From Chlamydoabsidia padenii (Eukaryota > Mucoromycota > Mucoromycetes > Mucorales > Cunninghamellaceae), in the NCBI GenBank assembly GCA_025330725.1, contig JAIWND010000017.1:496001-560000 (forward strand): DNA of 64,000 bases, given 5' to 3'. How positions within the stretch are numbered: position 1 is the first letter of the stretch; each line of letters begins with the position of its first letter. The notes below the pieces were generated by a model, which ran no database searches, was not told the origin of the DNA, and saw only the letters and a list, made by a program, of their open reading frames with translations. Below, in pieces: positions 54,201 to 64,000 of this stretch. Made by a program: the position numbers and the translations under genes.

Positions 54201-56252
54201 TTAGGAATGGATCGGGTATATCTGTCGATTCAAAGCTGCAACTGTCTGTGTCATCAAGTTGATTATCCGAGTCATCCTGCTGGTTGGCGCTATTATTGCT
54301 GGTATTGTTGTTGTTGTTGTTGTTTGCATTGGTGATATAATCATCGATTGGACTATCCAAGAGTACATCATCATCCTTCTTATGTTGGGTATTTGTTACT
54401 GTCGTTGTTATAGAGAGAGGGCCAGGTGCTGATGAGATCGGTTTAGGAGCAAACATCGTCAATTCCTCTTCCGATATAGCTGTGATTGCATGAGGAGATG
54501 TCAATGGTGAAGAATAGGGATGATGGTGCTGACTATAATGACCAGATGACGAGTGATGAATTTCCATATGTGATGCTGTATCATGAGAGCTATTTGACGC
54601 AGACGATCCACGAGATATTTTTGATGAGATCGACAGCCGCCAATTTGGTGAAGGAGAATGATCCGAATCCATTGACACCATCTTGTCACCTGAATGGTAT
54701 GTTTGTCGCTGTGTTTGTTGACCAGTCGGAAGTGGAGGAAGAGGGTCAGTCGGAGGAGATGATATCGAGGTGCGCCTTGCCATGATCTCCAAAGCCTGGA
54801 TATGCTGATCAAATTGTTGCCCCGGCATGTCGTGCTTGTGATATGAAAACGAGGATCGTTGCTGCTGTTGCTGTGTTGCATCCATTTTTTTTGCTGCAGA
54901 GTCATCCAGCAAGTCGTCATCTTCAATGTTTCGTCCTGCATCCTGTAGTGAGTTTAATATATAAAACATACTAGTGTTTGTTCCATTTCGTGTAGTTGAA
55001 TTAGAAGAGTTGGACGAGGTATTGGTGTTTCTGTTGAGGCTACCGGTTGTGGGCTGTTGCTGGAGATACTCGGATAGCTTTGGAGTTCTTGGTCGAGGTG
55101 GAGGCTGGAGAGACGACTGTACAGCAAGATCAGATTGAATTATAGATGTAGAAGGTTGAGTAGCTTGGTGCAGGTGTGATGATGTGTTGCTGGTTTCTTT
55201 TTGTGGTATCAATCCAGATGACCCCATGATACTTGTGTGGCTGTCAGTAAAGTCCACGAATTCTTCACTACTTGAGTCATCAGTAACACCTTCACCAAAT
55301 TCATTCATAGTAGTCCCAGCTACCGTGATATCCAGATTAGAGTCGGTACCAGATTTAGGTGGAAGAATGACCAAGTTATGTCCAAAGGAACCCGAGTTTT
55401 GTCGCCCGCCTGAATGTGTTGAAATACCTAATAAGAGTATGTCAATCAGTCAATCATACTTTTTGCTTATCGCTTTTTCTTTCATTTCTTTCTTTTCTTT
55501 TCATTACCTTCTGCTATTTCAAGCATACCAGTGCCTGTAGATGTAGGTGTAGACGACTTGGAGGACCGAGAGAAGATGGTTGATTTGGTTTTTGATTTCC
55601 GTTCCTTCTTTTGCTGTTCCTTGAGTTCCTTGAGTTCTTTCTTTTGTTGTTCCTTGATTTCCTTCTCCAGTTTTTCTTGATCCTTCCGTGCTTGGCGTTC
55701 CAGTTTTTCCTTTTCCTTGCGTTCCTTTCGTTCTTGTTCCCTTTGTTGCCGCCTTTCGCTTTGTTCGTATGTTTTCGTCAGACTACCCAGAGTGGTCGCC
55801 CTGCCTTCTTTGCGTCCTTTTTTCTTTTGAGAGGAGGAAGAGGATTTCTTGTTGTCATTGTTATGGTGTGAGGAGTCATAGGTTTTTGTCAAACTACCAA
55901 GACCGGCCAGTTTTTCCTTCTTGAGTTTGGAAGACGAATTTGATGATGACTTTGTGGAGGAGACAGTGGTTGAGTTTGAAGGCGAAACCGATATGCTGGA
56001 TGAATGTCGTTGATCGTCTAAAGTGTCAGGTTCTTGTTGCCGTACAGATGTATGTTGATAATCTTCAAACTTTGGTGTATCAGGAGGTGATTTGATGCTG
56101 ATGGGATGTTCTTGAGACAGTGGACTTGGTGGTTGCTTTTCCCATGACAGAGAAGAATCTTGTGATTGAGTGGAGGAGGGTCGAGAATCTGCCTTCACGC
56201 TAATGCCACGCCAGACCGTTTTCCGGGATTCTTGCTTCGGACTCTTGACCAT
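51274..56252 (-). CDS. TTC39/Iml2-like protein with a very long N-terminal extension
   Basis: About ten exons. The C-terminal half (from about 53575 down) is TTC39/Iml2-like: KQGIKFLFGNKFTKAITIFN, DAAMDALTHAYTIAG, ACAGYRLAWEEYQRM, HAMQLDWDTSAAYFEQLCCA, FCQYFVGACHEMLGQRQEAK and, at the end, YWGISDYKKSRQLWQLAL; these are the TPR-like helices of Iml2, a protein linked to lipid-droplet and aggregate clearance. Before it lie two large exons (53584-55430, 55500-56252) of about 860 residues: Ser/Thr/Gln/Asn-rich disorder, two copies of LGSLTKTY (with GLGSLTKTYDSS and TLGSLTKTYEQS) and a Lys/Glu/Arg/Gln coiled-coil (RRQQREQERKERKEKEKLER). The splice GCA G|AT CAA joins the halves in phase. The start at 56252 is 110 bp from a motif at 56361. 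Confidence 0.72.
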
Positions 56253-56951
56253 GATAGACGAGAAATGATCGTAAAGAGATTTAAAAACAGTGGAGATTAG
56301 AAGAGAGAAAAGAAAAAAGAAAAAGAGACAGAAAAAAAAAAAGTGTTAAAATTATAAAGTGTCGGAGTTTACACTTTGGAGATGCCCATATGAAAAATTA
56401 ACGTTGTACAAGCGAAAATGTAAGTTACAAGTGATGATCATATAGCTATTTACATTGTATTTTCACTCAATCATGCCTTTGCAGTTTCTCTACGTGATTG
56501 GTTACTAGCTTTTATCAGGCATTGTCATATATTTGTAGTTCATAGTGTAATGAATCGGTGGCATCTGTTAATATGTGCCACAAAGTGGTATTTTTTCTAT
56601 TGAACTGTCATCTTTAGTGCAACATACTAACTCACTAAATCATCATCTGTTTTTTTATTGTATAATAGCAAACAGATGGTATCCTGTACATCATTCGGTG
56701 ATGTCTCTTATCCTGTTTTTGGGAATCCTGAACGTTCAAGGGGATCGCTAAAGATTGACCTGCGCTTACTGTTTGTTTTTTAGTTGGAGATTCATCTCAA
56801 AAGCCCTACATTGCTTCCGATTTTCTTAAAAAAAGAAGATTCCATATGCTAAAAACAAACACAATAATTTCAGGGGAAGACAACGTCGATCCACCGAATA
56901 CCAAAACAGGAAATATCTTTTAAACGCCGCCAGGCAAAAAGCAAAAAAATT

Positions 56952-57024
56952 TGGAGAACCTGGGCATTGATCCCAGTACCTCTCACATGCTAAGCGAGCG
57001 CTCTACCATCTGAGCTAGATCCCC
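56952..57024 (-). tRNA. tRNA-Ala (AGC)
   Basis: Reverse complement GGGGATC...GTTCTCC with a D arm GCTCAGATGGTAGAGC, anticodon stem CTCGC/GTGAG (one G-U) with loop TTAGCAT (anticodon AGC), and T arm CTGGG/CCCAG. One U-U mismatch in the acceptor stem. No intron. Confidence 0.93.
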
Positions 57025-57077
57025 TTTTTGTTGAAAGTAGACTGCTTGGTATTATATAAAGCACTACTAAAATTTGA

Positions 57078-57087
57078 GTCACGTGAC
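57078..57087. promoter_or_regulatory. GTCACGTGAC palindrome upstream of ISA1
   Basis: A perfect 10-bp palindrome with the E-box core CACGTG and the flanks (TCACGTGA) preferred by Cbf1/MITF-TFE-type bHLH factors. It is 99 bp before the Isa1 start and 54 bp from tRNA-Ala. The window also encodes a bHLH protein with the class that binds such sites (62261-63262). Confidence 0.5.
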
Positions 57088-57185
57088 CTATTTTTGAATT
57101 CCGAAAAATTTAATGGGTGCTGATACGAGCATTTTTCCTTTTCCTTCTTCCTTTCCTACATTTATTCACTTTTTAACCATTCAAC

Positions 57186-57774
57186 ATGACTTTAAGCGCA
57201 GTCGTCAAACAAGCAGCAGCAAACACCACTAAAACGACTGGATCAAAACTACGATTAAGGAAAGCACCATTGATACTGGTAAGTCACCATTACTTTACCA
57301 AAAAAAAAAAAAAAAAGGAATGGGTAACTGGTTACCCCTACCACTTTAATCTTTACTGCAGCACTCTAAATCCTTTCTTCTTCTTCTTTTTTGTAGACAC
57401 CAGCAGCTGTTAAACGATTAAAGCACTTGACTAAAGGTGATGAACCTCAGTTTCTTCGGGTGGGTGTCAAAACAAAAGGCTGCTCTGGCAATTCTTACAT
57501 GCTTGAATTCACCAAGAAAAAGGACAAGTTTGACGAAGTTGTCAATCAAGATGGTAAGTCATAGTTTAGTCATTATACTGATAGTATGAGGAAAACAAAA
57601 TAATGAACTGGTTTATCTTGCATAGGTGTGACGGTATTGGTGGACTCTAAAGCTTTATTAACGGTACTTGGCTCTGAAATGGATTATGTGGAAGACAAAC
57701 TCTCTTCTCAATTCGTATTCCATAATCCGAATGTAAAAGGCACTTGTGGTTGTGGAGAATCATTTATGGTGTAA
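57186..57774 (+). CDS. ISA1: mitochondrial iron-sulfur assembly protein Isa1
   Basis: Three exons: 57186-57278, 57397-57553 and 57626-57774. 132 residues. The first 30 are basic and Ala/Thr-rich, a likely mitochondrial presequence; then the A-type carrier domain starts TPAAVKRLKHLTKGDEPQFL. The three conserved cysteines are present: VKTKGCSGNSY and, at the end, GTCGCGESFMV. A-type proteins (IscA/Isa1) mature [4Fe-4S] proteins such as aconitase. The length is typical. An A-run lies in intron 1. Confidence 0.93.
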
Positions 57775-58184
57775 ATTGATTAAATTTTGTTATGCTGTGT
57801 TAACTGTTTACATTGAAACAAAAACCCCATCCCTCTTTAGTTTTAGTAAATCGTTTTATATCTATATATTTAATTCCTATTACCTGATACTTTATGTTAT
57901 AGATTTTGTTGTTGTAAATACCTAATAAAATCCACCTTTGTAATCTCATATTGTCTTGTCTTGCCTTGTCCCTTGTGTTGAAAGGGTACCTTCTCCATAT
58001 CAGGGTGTTTGGAAACCCGACATCCCTTCACTGCCAACAAAATTTTTTTCGTCCCGACCAATCATCGGCGACTAAACTGGGGCAATAAAAAAAAAAATCG
58101 AGGTGAAAACATTGATAGTTCTTCCTCTTCCCCTTATACTTACTTGGTTTTACCACCCTTAACTTTTGGCCAAAACTAACAATT

Positions 58185-58628
58185 ATGGAAAACTCTGAAG
58201 GAAAACTCGTTGATATCTACATCCCTCGCAAGTGGTAATACCAAAAAAAAAGAACCTGCACTTATCTGTCTACAGTAGACTGACATGTAGGTTTTATTAA
58301 ACTAATGATTGTTTTGTTGTTTTTGTAGCTCTGCCACCAACAGATTGATTATCGCCAGTGACCATGCCAGCATCCAACTCAATGTTGCTGATGTCAATGA
58401 AGAAGGTCGTGCTACCAACAGCTTTTCCACCTATGCTCTTTGTGGGTTCGTGCGCAAGGAAGCCGAAGCCGACGATTCCATTAACCGCCTTGCTACTCAA
58501 GATGGATGTAAGTTGTATATATAATAGGGAGTTTATGTGAAAGGTGGTAACAAGGAAAAATATTAATGACTCTGCTCTTTGATTTATATAATGTAGACTT
58601 GAAGAACGTCTGGTCTTACCAACAATAG
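58185..58628 (+). CDS. RPS21: 40S ribosomal protein eS21
   Basis: Three exons (58185-58234, 58329-58507, 58597-58628), about 86 residues: [40 protein letters not shown], and [20 protein letters not shown] to the end LKNVWSYQQ. It matches the family along its length, including the conserved N-terminus that contacts the 40S platform. The start has an A-rich context. Introns of 94 and 89 nt. Confidence 0.95.
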
Positions 58629-58944
58629 ACTGGTGATAAATTCTCTTGACATTTTATTGATCGACAAAGATGTGTGTTGTTAGTGATACTTTTATCTTTA
58701 TCTAATAAATACTTGATTTTGCCATCTCACACCTATCAATGGATTTGTATCAGCTTGTCCAGTTATGACAGTGACAGCTCGATCAACTTCTTTTTTGGGG
58801 GCAGGACATTAAAATGCCGACTAGGCGGGGTGGGGGGGTTTTTTTTTCTCAACTCTTCTTCTTTTTTTATTATCTGCCTCTTATCGTTCTAATCACTATT
58901 CAACACTATTGGAACACTCTGTCTTTAATATTGGCTTGACAACA

Positions 58945-61103
58945 ATGAAACGATCTAGAAGCGACGACCAAACCGATACTGATCCTTCAAAGAAGAATCG
59001 AACGGAGCAGCACACCTCCTTGTCAAACGATGCACCACCCTCTCACGATCAGATTCCAACAATTGATAATCACCAGCAAACATTCGAAGCGGATATAGCA
59101 AAGGCAATAGAACTTTCGTTGTCAGAAGGGAAAGAAGACTATCAACTAGACACCAAGACAGAATCTCCTCTACTCAATGGCAAATCACCAATATCAACGA
59201 TGCATCAACGACCGCAGCAGGAACAACATCAATGCCCAGTATGCAGTGTCTCTTTGAAACTATCTGTTTTGGAATTTGAAGCACACGTCAATCGATGCTT
59301 GGATCAACAAGGCAATACCCCTTCTATACCTACCTCCACTGATCAACAAACTACCACTTGGCAACAACTCTTCAAATCAATTCCAAAGACTTTACACGAC
59401 ACTTTTATTGGCAAAGTGACATCTACCAAGACAAGCCCAGCTTCACATTTGGGATCTAGCAACTCAATACGAAAATCAACAACTTTTATTAAAAGTACTT
59501 TACCAACAAAGCCATCCTATCAGCCAATCTCATATAAAAGTTATAAAAGTATACCGGGATACAAATGGATGAAAGGTAAGACTCGTACACTATATGCATC
59601 AATGATAATAATACCAATGTAACCCCCCTCTTTTTTGAGTAAGACACGAAATTTGTGGTGGATGCATTCTCATATGGGAAGGTGCCTGGCTGTGAAGGAT
59701 ACTTCTTGACTCATTTCCATAGCGATCACTATATGGGTTTGAAGAAAGACTGGTCGCATGGCCCTATCTTTTGCTCTAAAATTACTGCCAACTTGGTCGA
59801 AAAACAGCTACAAGTGAACAAGGAATGTCTCAAGGTGCTTCCAATGAATCAACCAACTTTTGTACTACCCAGCATCAAGGTGACTCTAATCGATGCAAAT
59901 CACTGCCCTGGATCCGTGCTCTTTATATTTGACATCAAACTGCAACACTCTGGTAATAATGAAGGCTCAACTTGGGTCCGTCATCTTCATACTGGTGATT
60001 TCCGGGCTAATCCTGAAATGTGCCTTCATCCTCTGATACGTCAACCTGAAAACCCAGTCATCGACACTCTTTACTTGGACACGACCTATTTGAACGCAAA
60101 GTATGGATTCCCTGCTCAAGAGGAATGTATACAAGCTGCATGTCGGGTGGTTGAATCTCATATTGGTATTCAAGATGATAGCCGGCCTAAAACAGCATTG
60201 GATCAGTGGATCAACAAAGCCTCGACATCAAATAAAGGCGACAAATCGGAGACCGGGATCGTACCAACTTTATCCATATCTTCTACGACAAAGAAAATCC
60301 ATGGATCAGTGTTTGATGAAATGATGACCAAAGCAAGATCGGCGGGAAATAGAACAAAAGGACTCTTGGTAGTGGTCGGTACTTACTCTATTGGTAAAGA
60401 AAAGGTATTCTGTGGTAAGTAAAGACTTTTATTCTCCTCCTCCTACAAATAACAATATACTCACTTTTTTTAACATATCAATAGCTATAGCAAAGTTACT
60501 GGGAAGTAAGATCTATGTAACTCAGGCCAAACGATCCATTCTCCGCTGTCAAGAAAACAAGGAGCTCGAAAATCTGCTGACTCTCGACCAAAATGAAGCA
60601 CAGGTGCATGTATTGCCGCTGAATCATATCAAACCCGAGGTAATGATGGTGGGATGCACTTTAATTAACTTGCTCACTTGCACTTTTATCTATTGTAGAA
60701 CATGTACGCTTACTTGAAAAGTCTGTCTCCTCGATTTACAAGCATGATTGCCTTTAGACCAACGGGATGGACATTTCGTGCCAGCAAAGCTCAAGAAACG
60801 GAAATGGATATTGGTAATCTATCATTGGTTACTGCAGCGCCTATGGATCGACACCTGACCCTTCAACCACAACACTCCTCACCAACCATCAAGATCTACG
60901 GTGTTCCATACTCTGAACATTCAAGTTTTCGGGAATTGGCTTCTTTTATTGCAAGCTTGGATATCACCCATGTGGTACCGACAGTGAACAATGGGTCTGA
61001 AAGGGGTCGCACCAAAATGATGATGTACCTAGATAAATGGAAACAAGACAAACAAGGCAAACCTATACAAGTCGTACCTTATCCTGCAACTTCTCATTGG
61101 TGA
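58945..61103 (+). CDS. PSO2: DNA interstrand-crosslink repair nuclease Pso2/Snm1
   Basis: About four exons (first 58945 to about 59575, second about 59645-60413). The N-terminus has a basic start, a UIM-like helix EADIAKAIELSLSEGKED and a UBZ4-type finger CPVCSVSLKLSVLEFEAHVN RC, i.e. ubiquitin-binding modules used for recruitment to damage. The metallo-beta-lactamase part has the HxHxDH motif in YFLTHFHSDHYMGLKKDW, motif 2 IDANHCPGSVLFIF, motif 3 RHLHTGDFRANPEM, then the beta-CASP region with TYSIGKEKVF and the final VPYSEHSSFRELASFIASL. A full active-site set is present, so it should be a working 5' exonuclease. The ATG at 58945 is the first; an upstream extension has only a TTG. Confidence 0.92.
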
Positions 61104-62216
61104 TGTAGTATATTTAATGTAGTAATAGTTTTTAGAATTAGATCCAAAATTCAAGTAAATAAACTAATGATCTACTATTATGTAAGGGTCAGACTCGGTT
61201 CTCGGTTGGGCTTGATTGGAGGGTTTATGCAGGAAAAAAAACCAGGGATTGGAAAAGGAATCCTGCAGAAGCTGACACAAAAAGAATGATTCCATGGCCC
61301 CATTTGGGTGAATATTGGAGCTAGTTTAATGCACTCTAATTAAGAAAGTAACAGCATCAGCAATAAAGAACGAAATTTTGGGTTCACTCATCTAACAAGG
61401 AGATCTTGTCTGATCGATGATCAGGTAGGTTGGATGTGGCCCTTGCACAGAAAATAAGTTTGAAACGCCGCTTTAATCCGAACACCAGATTTGCATTAGC
61501 GTTTGCAAATTAAAATAAAATAAAATAGGGGTCAATTATGTAACTTCAGGAACAAAAAAAAAAGTATGGGTCCTTTATCAAAACAACAGTGAATAGATTA
61601 CCATGTGTGCAGACATCATTGTCATCTGAACCAAACTAAGCATTTGAATTGAATGTCCGATTACCTCGGAATGGTAAGTAACTCGCTTCCTCGAGGAGAT
61701 GCATTAAACAAATGAGAACAATGCAACATGACTTTACTAAATAATAATGAGGCTTCGTGTCGAGATCTCTGTGTATCATTGAATTTCATTAACTCAGCTA
61801 GATATCTCTTTTTGATTCTCACGTCCCAATCTTTATTAGGTGTCACTCCTTTTTTTTTTTTTTTAGATACTCTTTATCAAGTAATTGGTTGGAGAAGAAG
61901 GTTTATCGTCGTGCAAGAGAAACAAATCCCCTCTGTCCTGAACTCAAAAATACAAGCATGTTGATGAAACAACTGGCTCCCAGAAAAAAAAAATTCACAC
62001 CCAAAAAAAGGCACATACATTTCGATCTCCCAACCTTTTCTTTTTCTTTTTCTTTCTTTCTTCTGTACCTCACTTTTTTCTTGTCTTCTTCTTTTCTTCT
62101 TCTCCCCATTATAAACAACTATATTATATCAATAGATTTTTGAAAAGAATATAAACTTTATTGGCATTTCCATACGATCACCAACGTTGACTAGTATACA
62201 ACCACCCACGATTCTC
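61104..62216. other. intergenic, no confirmed gene
   Basis: A/T-rich spacer after PSO2. A minus-strand frame at 61661-61846 of 61 codons has protein-like composition (LAELMKFNDTQRSRHEASLL) but no splice partner or family. A T-run with TTAG at 61850-61866 and pyrimidine-rich leader 62035-62105 precede the bHLH gene. Confidence 0.4.
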
Positions 62217-62264
62217 ATGATTCAGCAACGACGATTACCAACCACAATAGCAACCTTACAATGA
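62217..62264 (+). CDS. upstream ORF overlapping the bHLH start
   Basis: ATG at 62217 opens 15 codons (MIQQRRLPTTIATLQ) and stops at TGA 62262-62264, overlapping the bHLH ATG (62261-62263) in the form ATGA. It could give start-codon competition or termination-reinitiation control of the bHLH factor. Confidence 0.4.
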   Translation: MIQQRRLPTTIATLQ

Positions 62265-63262
62265 ACACGAGCCTCAATAATAACAACAAAACCACCAACG
62301 TTAATCTCAATAACAGTCGCCTTTATAACTCTGGTGCATATGCAATCCATCCTCATTCTCATTCTCAACAACTCGATAGCTTTAGTACCTCTGGTGGTCT
62401 GGCCATGAGTCCACCACAACCTTCTCGACCGCCTTTTGATCAAGTAAACTCTGGTCCCCAACAACAATCCTGGTTTGGTGGTAATTCAATAGATGATAAT
62501 GCCCTTAGCCCAACTTCACCTAAACTATTAACAAGGGATCTTATGGTGTCTCCTTCCAACTCAACCACTCATACCGATTCAATGTATCACACAACTGAAG
62601 ACGATGAAGTACAACAGCGACAGTATGTAAATCAATATTTTCATTATACCTCGATTATTTGGAAAACAGCTAATGCAAATATGAACTAACCAATCAATTC
62701 CCTATCTATCATTTAGTATGCAAGAGATGTTTGATAAACGTCGACGTCGAAGGGAATCACATAATCTGGTGGAACGAAGAAGAAGGGATAACATTAATGA
62801 AAGGATACAAGGTAATTATTAAATGGGGGGGGGGAGGGAGGGAGAATATAATGCATGACTCTTTAATACTTTATATATGTTTATGTAGAATTATCATCTT
62901 TGCTACCAAGTCATCTTCTCGATACAAATTCAAACTCGGTGAATATTGTTACTGGATCACAAAGATCACCAAATATGATTAATAAAGGTACCATACTAAA
63001 ATTATCAGTGGATCACATCAAGGAATTACAGGAACAAGTTATGCGTTATCAACAACGAATCAATGATTTGGAACATATCATTCATCAAGGTAAAATGATC
63101 AACTATAATCATCCTTCTCAGCAACAACAGTCTCAAACTCCACATCCTTCTACCATCCAAGCAGCACAAACAATACAATTATTGGATAACGACAAAGATC
63201 ATCATGGAATGCGATCTCAACCTTCTTTCCAATCTGGTGCCCTGACCAGCAACCATTTTTAA
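62261..63262 (+). CDS. bHLH transcription factor, MITF/TFE/Cbf1-like basic region
   Basis: Three exons (62261-62622, 62717-62811, 62889-63262), 276 residues. Residues 1-120 are Asn/Ser/Gln-rich. Exon 2 encodes the basic region and helix 1: KRRRRRESHNLVERRRRDNI NERI; exon 3 gives ELSSLLPSHLL, a 20-residue loop, and helix 2 NKGTILKLSVDHIKELQEQV, followed by a short leucine-zipper-like coil (MRYQQRINDLEHIIHQ). His-x3-Glu-x3-Arg (H-N-L-V-E-R-R-R-R) in the basic region fits CACGTG binding. The C-terminus is Gln/Ser-rich. Nuclear regulator; target processes unknown. Confidence 0.88.
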
Positions 63263-63507
63263 ATCCCGATATATCCCTTTTAGTCTTCTTATAGTATTAT
63301 AGGTCTTTCTCCCTTCTCTCTTCATTTACTTTATACATCATATCATCATTCATTATTCCATATTTAAACCATTATCCCCATTTTACTATTGTTATCAATA
63401 AACTATATGTATGTATATCCTCTTTGATTTGGAGCTCCTATCCAAAGGCATTTTGATGACGGTGATTTTTTTTCCTACTTTTTGTTTAGGGTGGCGCTGG
63501 GGATCAA

Positions 63508-63508
63508 A

Positions 63509-63540
<32 letters not shown>
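63508..63540. repeat. 33-nt poly(A) tract
   Basis: Uninterrupted A-run in the gap between the bHLH gene and the last gene, followed by a C/T-rich leader. Confidence 0.85.
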
Positions 63541-63542
<2 letters not shown>

Positions 63543-63640
63543 TGGCCTTGTTTCTTTTTCTCTTTTTCTCTTCTTCTTCTTTGCTATTCCCTCTCCTTTA
63601 TTTTATTTTTAAATACAACTTCTTCCTCCTTTGACTCCTC

Positions 63641-64000
63641 ATGGTACAATTAAGGTGTCATCACCTTCAAAATGGGGTAAACCAACAAGTCTTACAACAA
63701 TGGAAAGCCTTACTACGAAGTGCACAGTGTCAAAATATGCGACCTGTCTCTTTGACAAGACATCAATCCTTCTCCACTCAAAGCAAACAAGGTAAACAAC
63801 GTGTAACAAGGGCTTGTATTTCACTTGAAACAATTATTTACTCTTTGACTTTATTGACATTTTATTATAGGTATGACTTTAAACAACTTTGTCAATGATG
63901 TGGAAGCTGTCACCAAAAACACCTCCTCTTCAACACTGGAACAACAAAAACGACAATTGCGGAAGAAAATACCACCACAAATCACCTCACAAGTCAATCA
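63641..64000 (+). CDS. 5' part of a probable mitochondrial protein (runs off the window)
   Basis: Exon 1 63641-63791, intron to 63870, exon 2 from 63871 past the end. Start MVQLRCHHLQNGVNQQVLQQ; residues 20-50 (WKALLRSAQCQNMRPVSLTR) are Arg/Ser-rich without acids, and FSTQSK resembles a presequence cleavage region. Exon 2 begins GMTLNNFVNDVEAVTKN. Too little is visible to name a family. Confidence 0.6.

Noticed and set aside
61661..61846. 61-codon minus-strand frame
   Set aside because: Protein-like but isolated: upstream is an A-run without an acceptor and no homologous domain is recognised.
1..64000. CRISPR arrays, operons, phage or bacterial elements
   Set aside because: All recognised genes are eukaryotic and spliced; no spaced direct-repeat arrays were seen.
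1..64000. secondary-metabolite cluster
   Set aside because: No polyketide synthase, NRPS, terpene cyclase or P450 genes; neighbours are unrelated housekeeping genes.

Overview
This window is a gene-dense piece of nuclear chromosome from a filamentous fungus. It looks like Mucoromycota, most likely Mucorales. The evidence is many short introns (about 50-110 nt, GTAAGT-type donors, TAG/CAG acceptors), A/T-rich spacers full of long A/T homopolymers, CAA/CAG-coded polyglutamine, RNA-pol-III tRNA genes standing alone, and a purely eukaryotic and fungal gene set. Species cannot be told from the sequence alone.

Layout. 0.2-2.1 kb: an SLC41/MgtE-type Mg2+ transporter. 2.4-7.0 kb: a repeat-rich block with tRNA-Gln, tRNA-Thr, an Rpr2-domain (Snm1-like) RNase MRP/P protein and three nested pairs of diverged inverted repeats. 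7.6-11.7 kb: a Zn2Cys6 transcription factor, an FSH1-type serine hydrolase and a small unknown spliced gene. 12.5-18.1 kb: a mitochondrial carrier, the nucleotide-excision-repair protein Rad7 and ribosomal protein eL38. 18.8-23.2 kb: a leucine-rich-repeat protein and an Alba/Rpp25-like protein. 23.4-26.3 kb: a decayed Helitron helicase in gene-poor DNA. 26.3-40.3 kb: C2 protein, Mam33, two lineage-type unknowns, DENND6-like Rab exchange factor, a membrane coiled-coil protein, TCTP and a three-BRCT microcephalin-like protein. 40.6-45.4 kb: an accessory island with a dispersed repeat, a degenerate zinc-finger/transposase-like gene, an intact spliced membrane-Gag chimera and a candidate TIR-bounded element. 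45.7-64 kb: importin alpha, ATP synthase subunit k, a secreted expansin/barwin-like protein, a TTC39/Iml2-like protein with a very long extra N-terminus, tRNA-Ala, Isa1, ribosomal protein eS21, the Pso2/Snm1 crosslink-repair nuclease, a bHLH factor and the start of a likely mitochondrial protein.

How it fits together. Most genes are independent housekeeping units (translation, mitochondria, DNA repair, membrane traffic), not a pathway cluster. What links them is a shared sequence of the form CGGGATTTGAAA (and close variants), which sits about 70-220 bp upstream of many start codons on either strand and also forms the head of the dispersed repeat families. The most unusual points are this motif, the mirror-ordered repeat/tRNA block at 2.4-7.0 kb, the spliced Gag chimera whose two introns share near-identical 5' halves, and the Zn2Cys6 gene whose reading frame continues coding-like past two stop codons.
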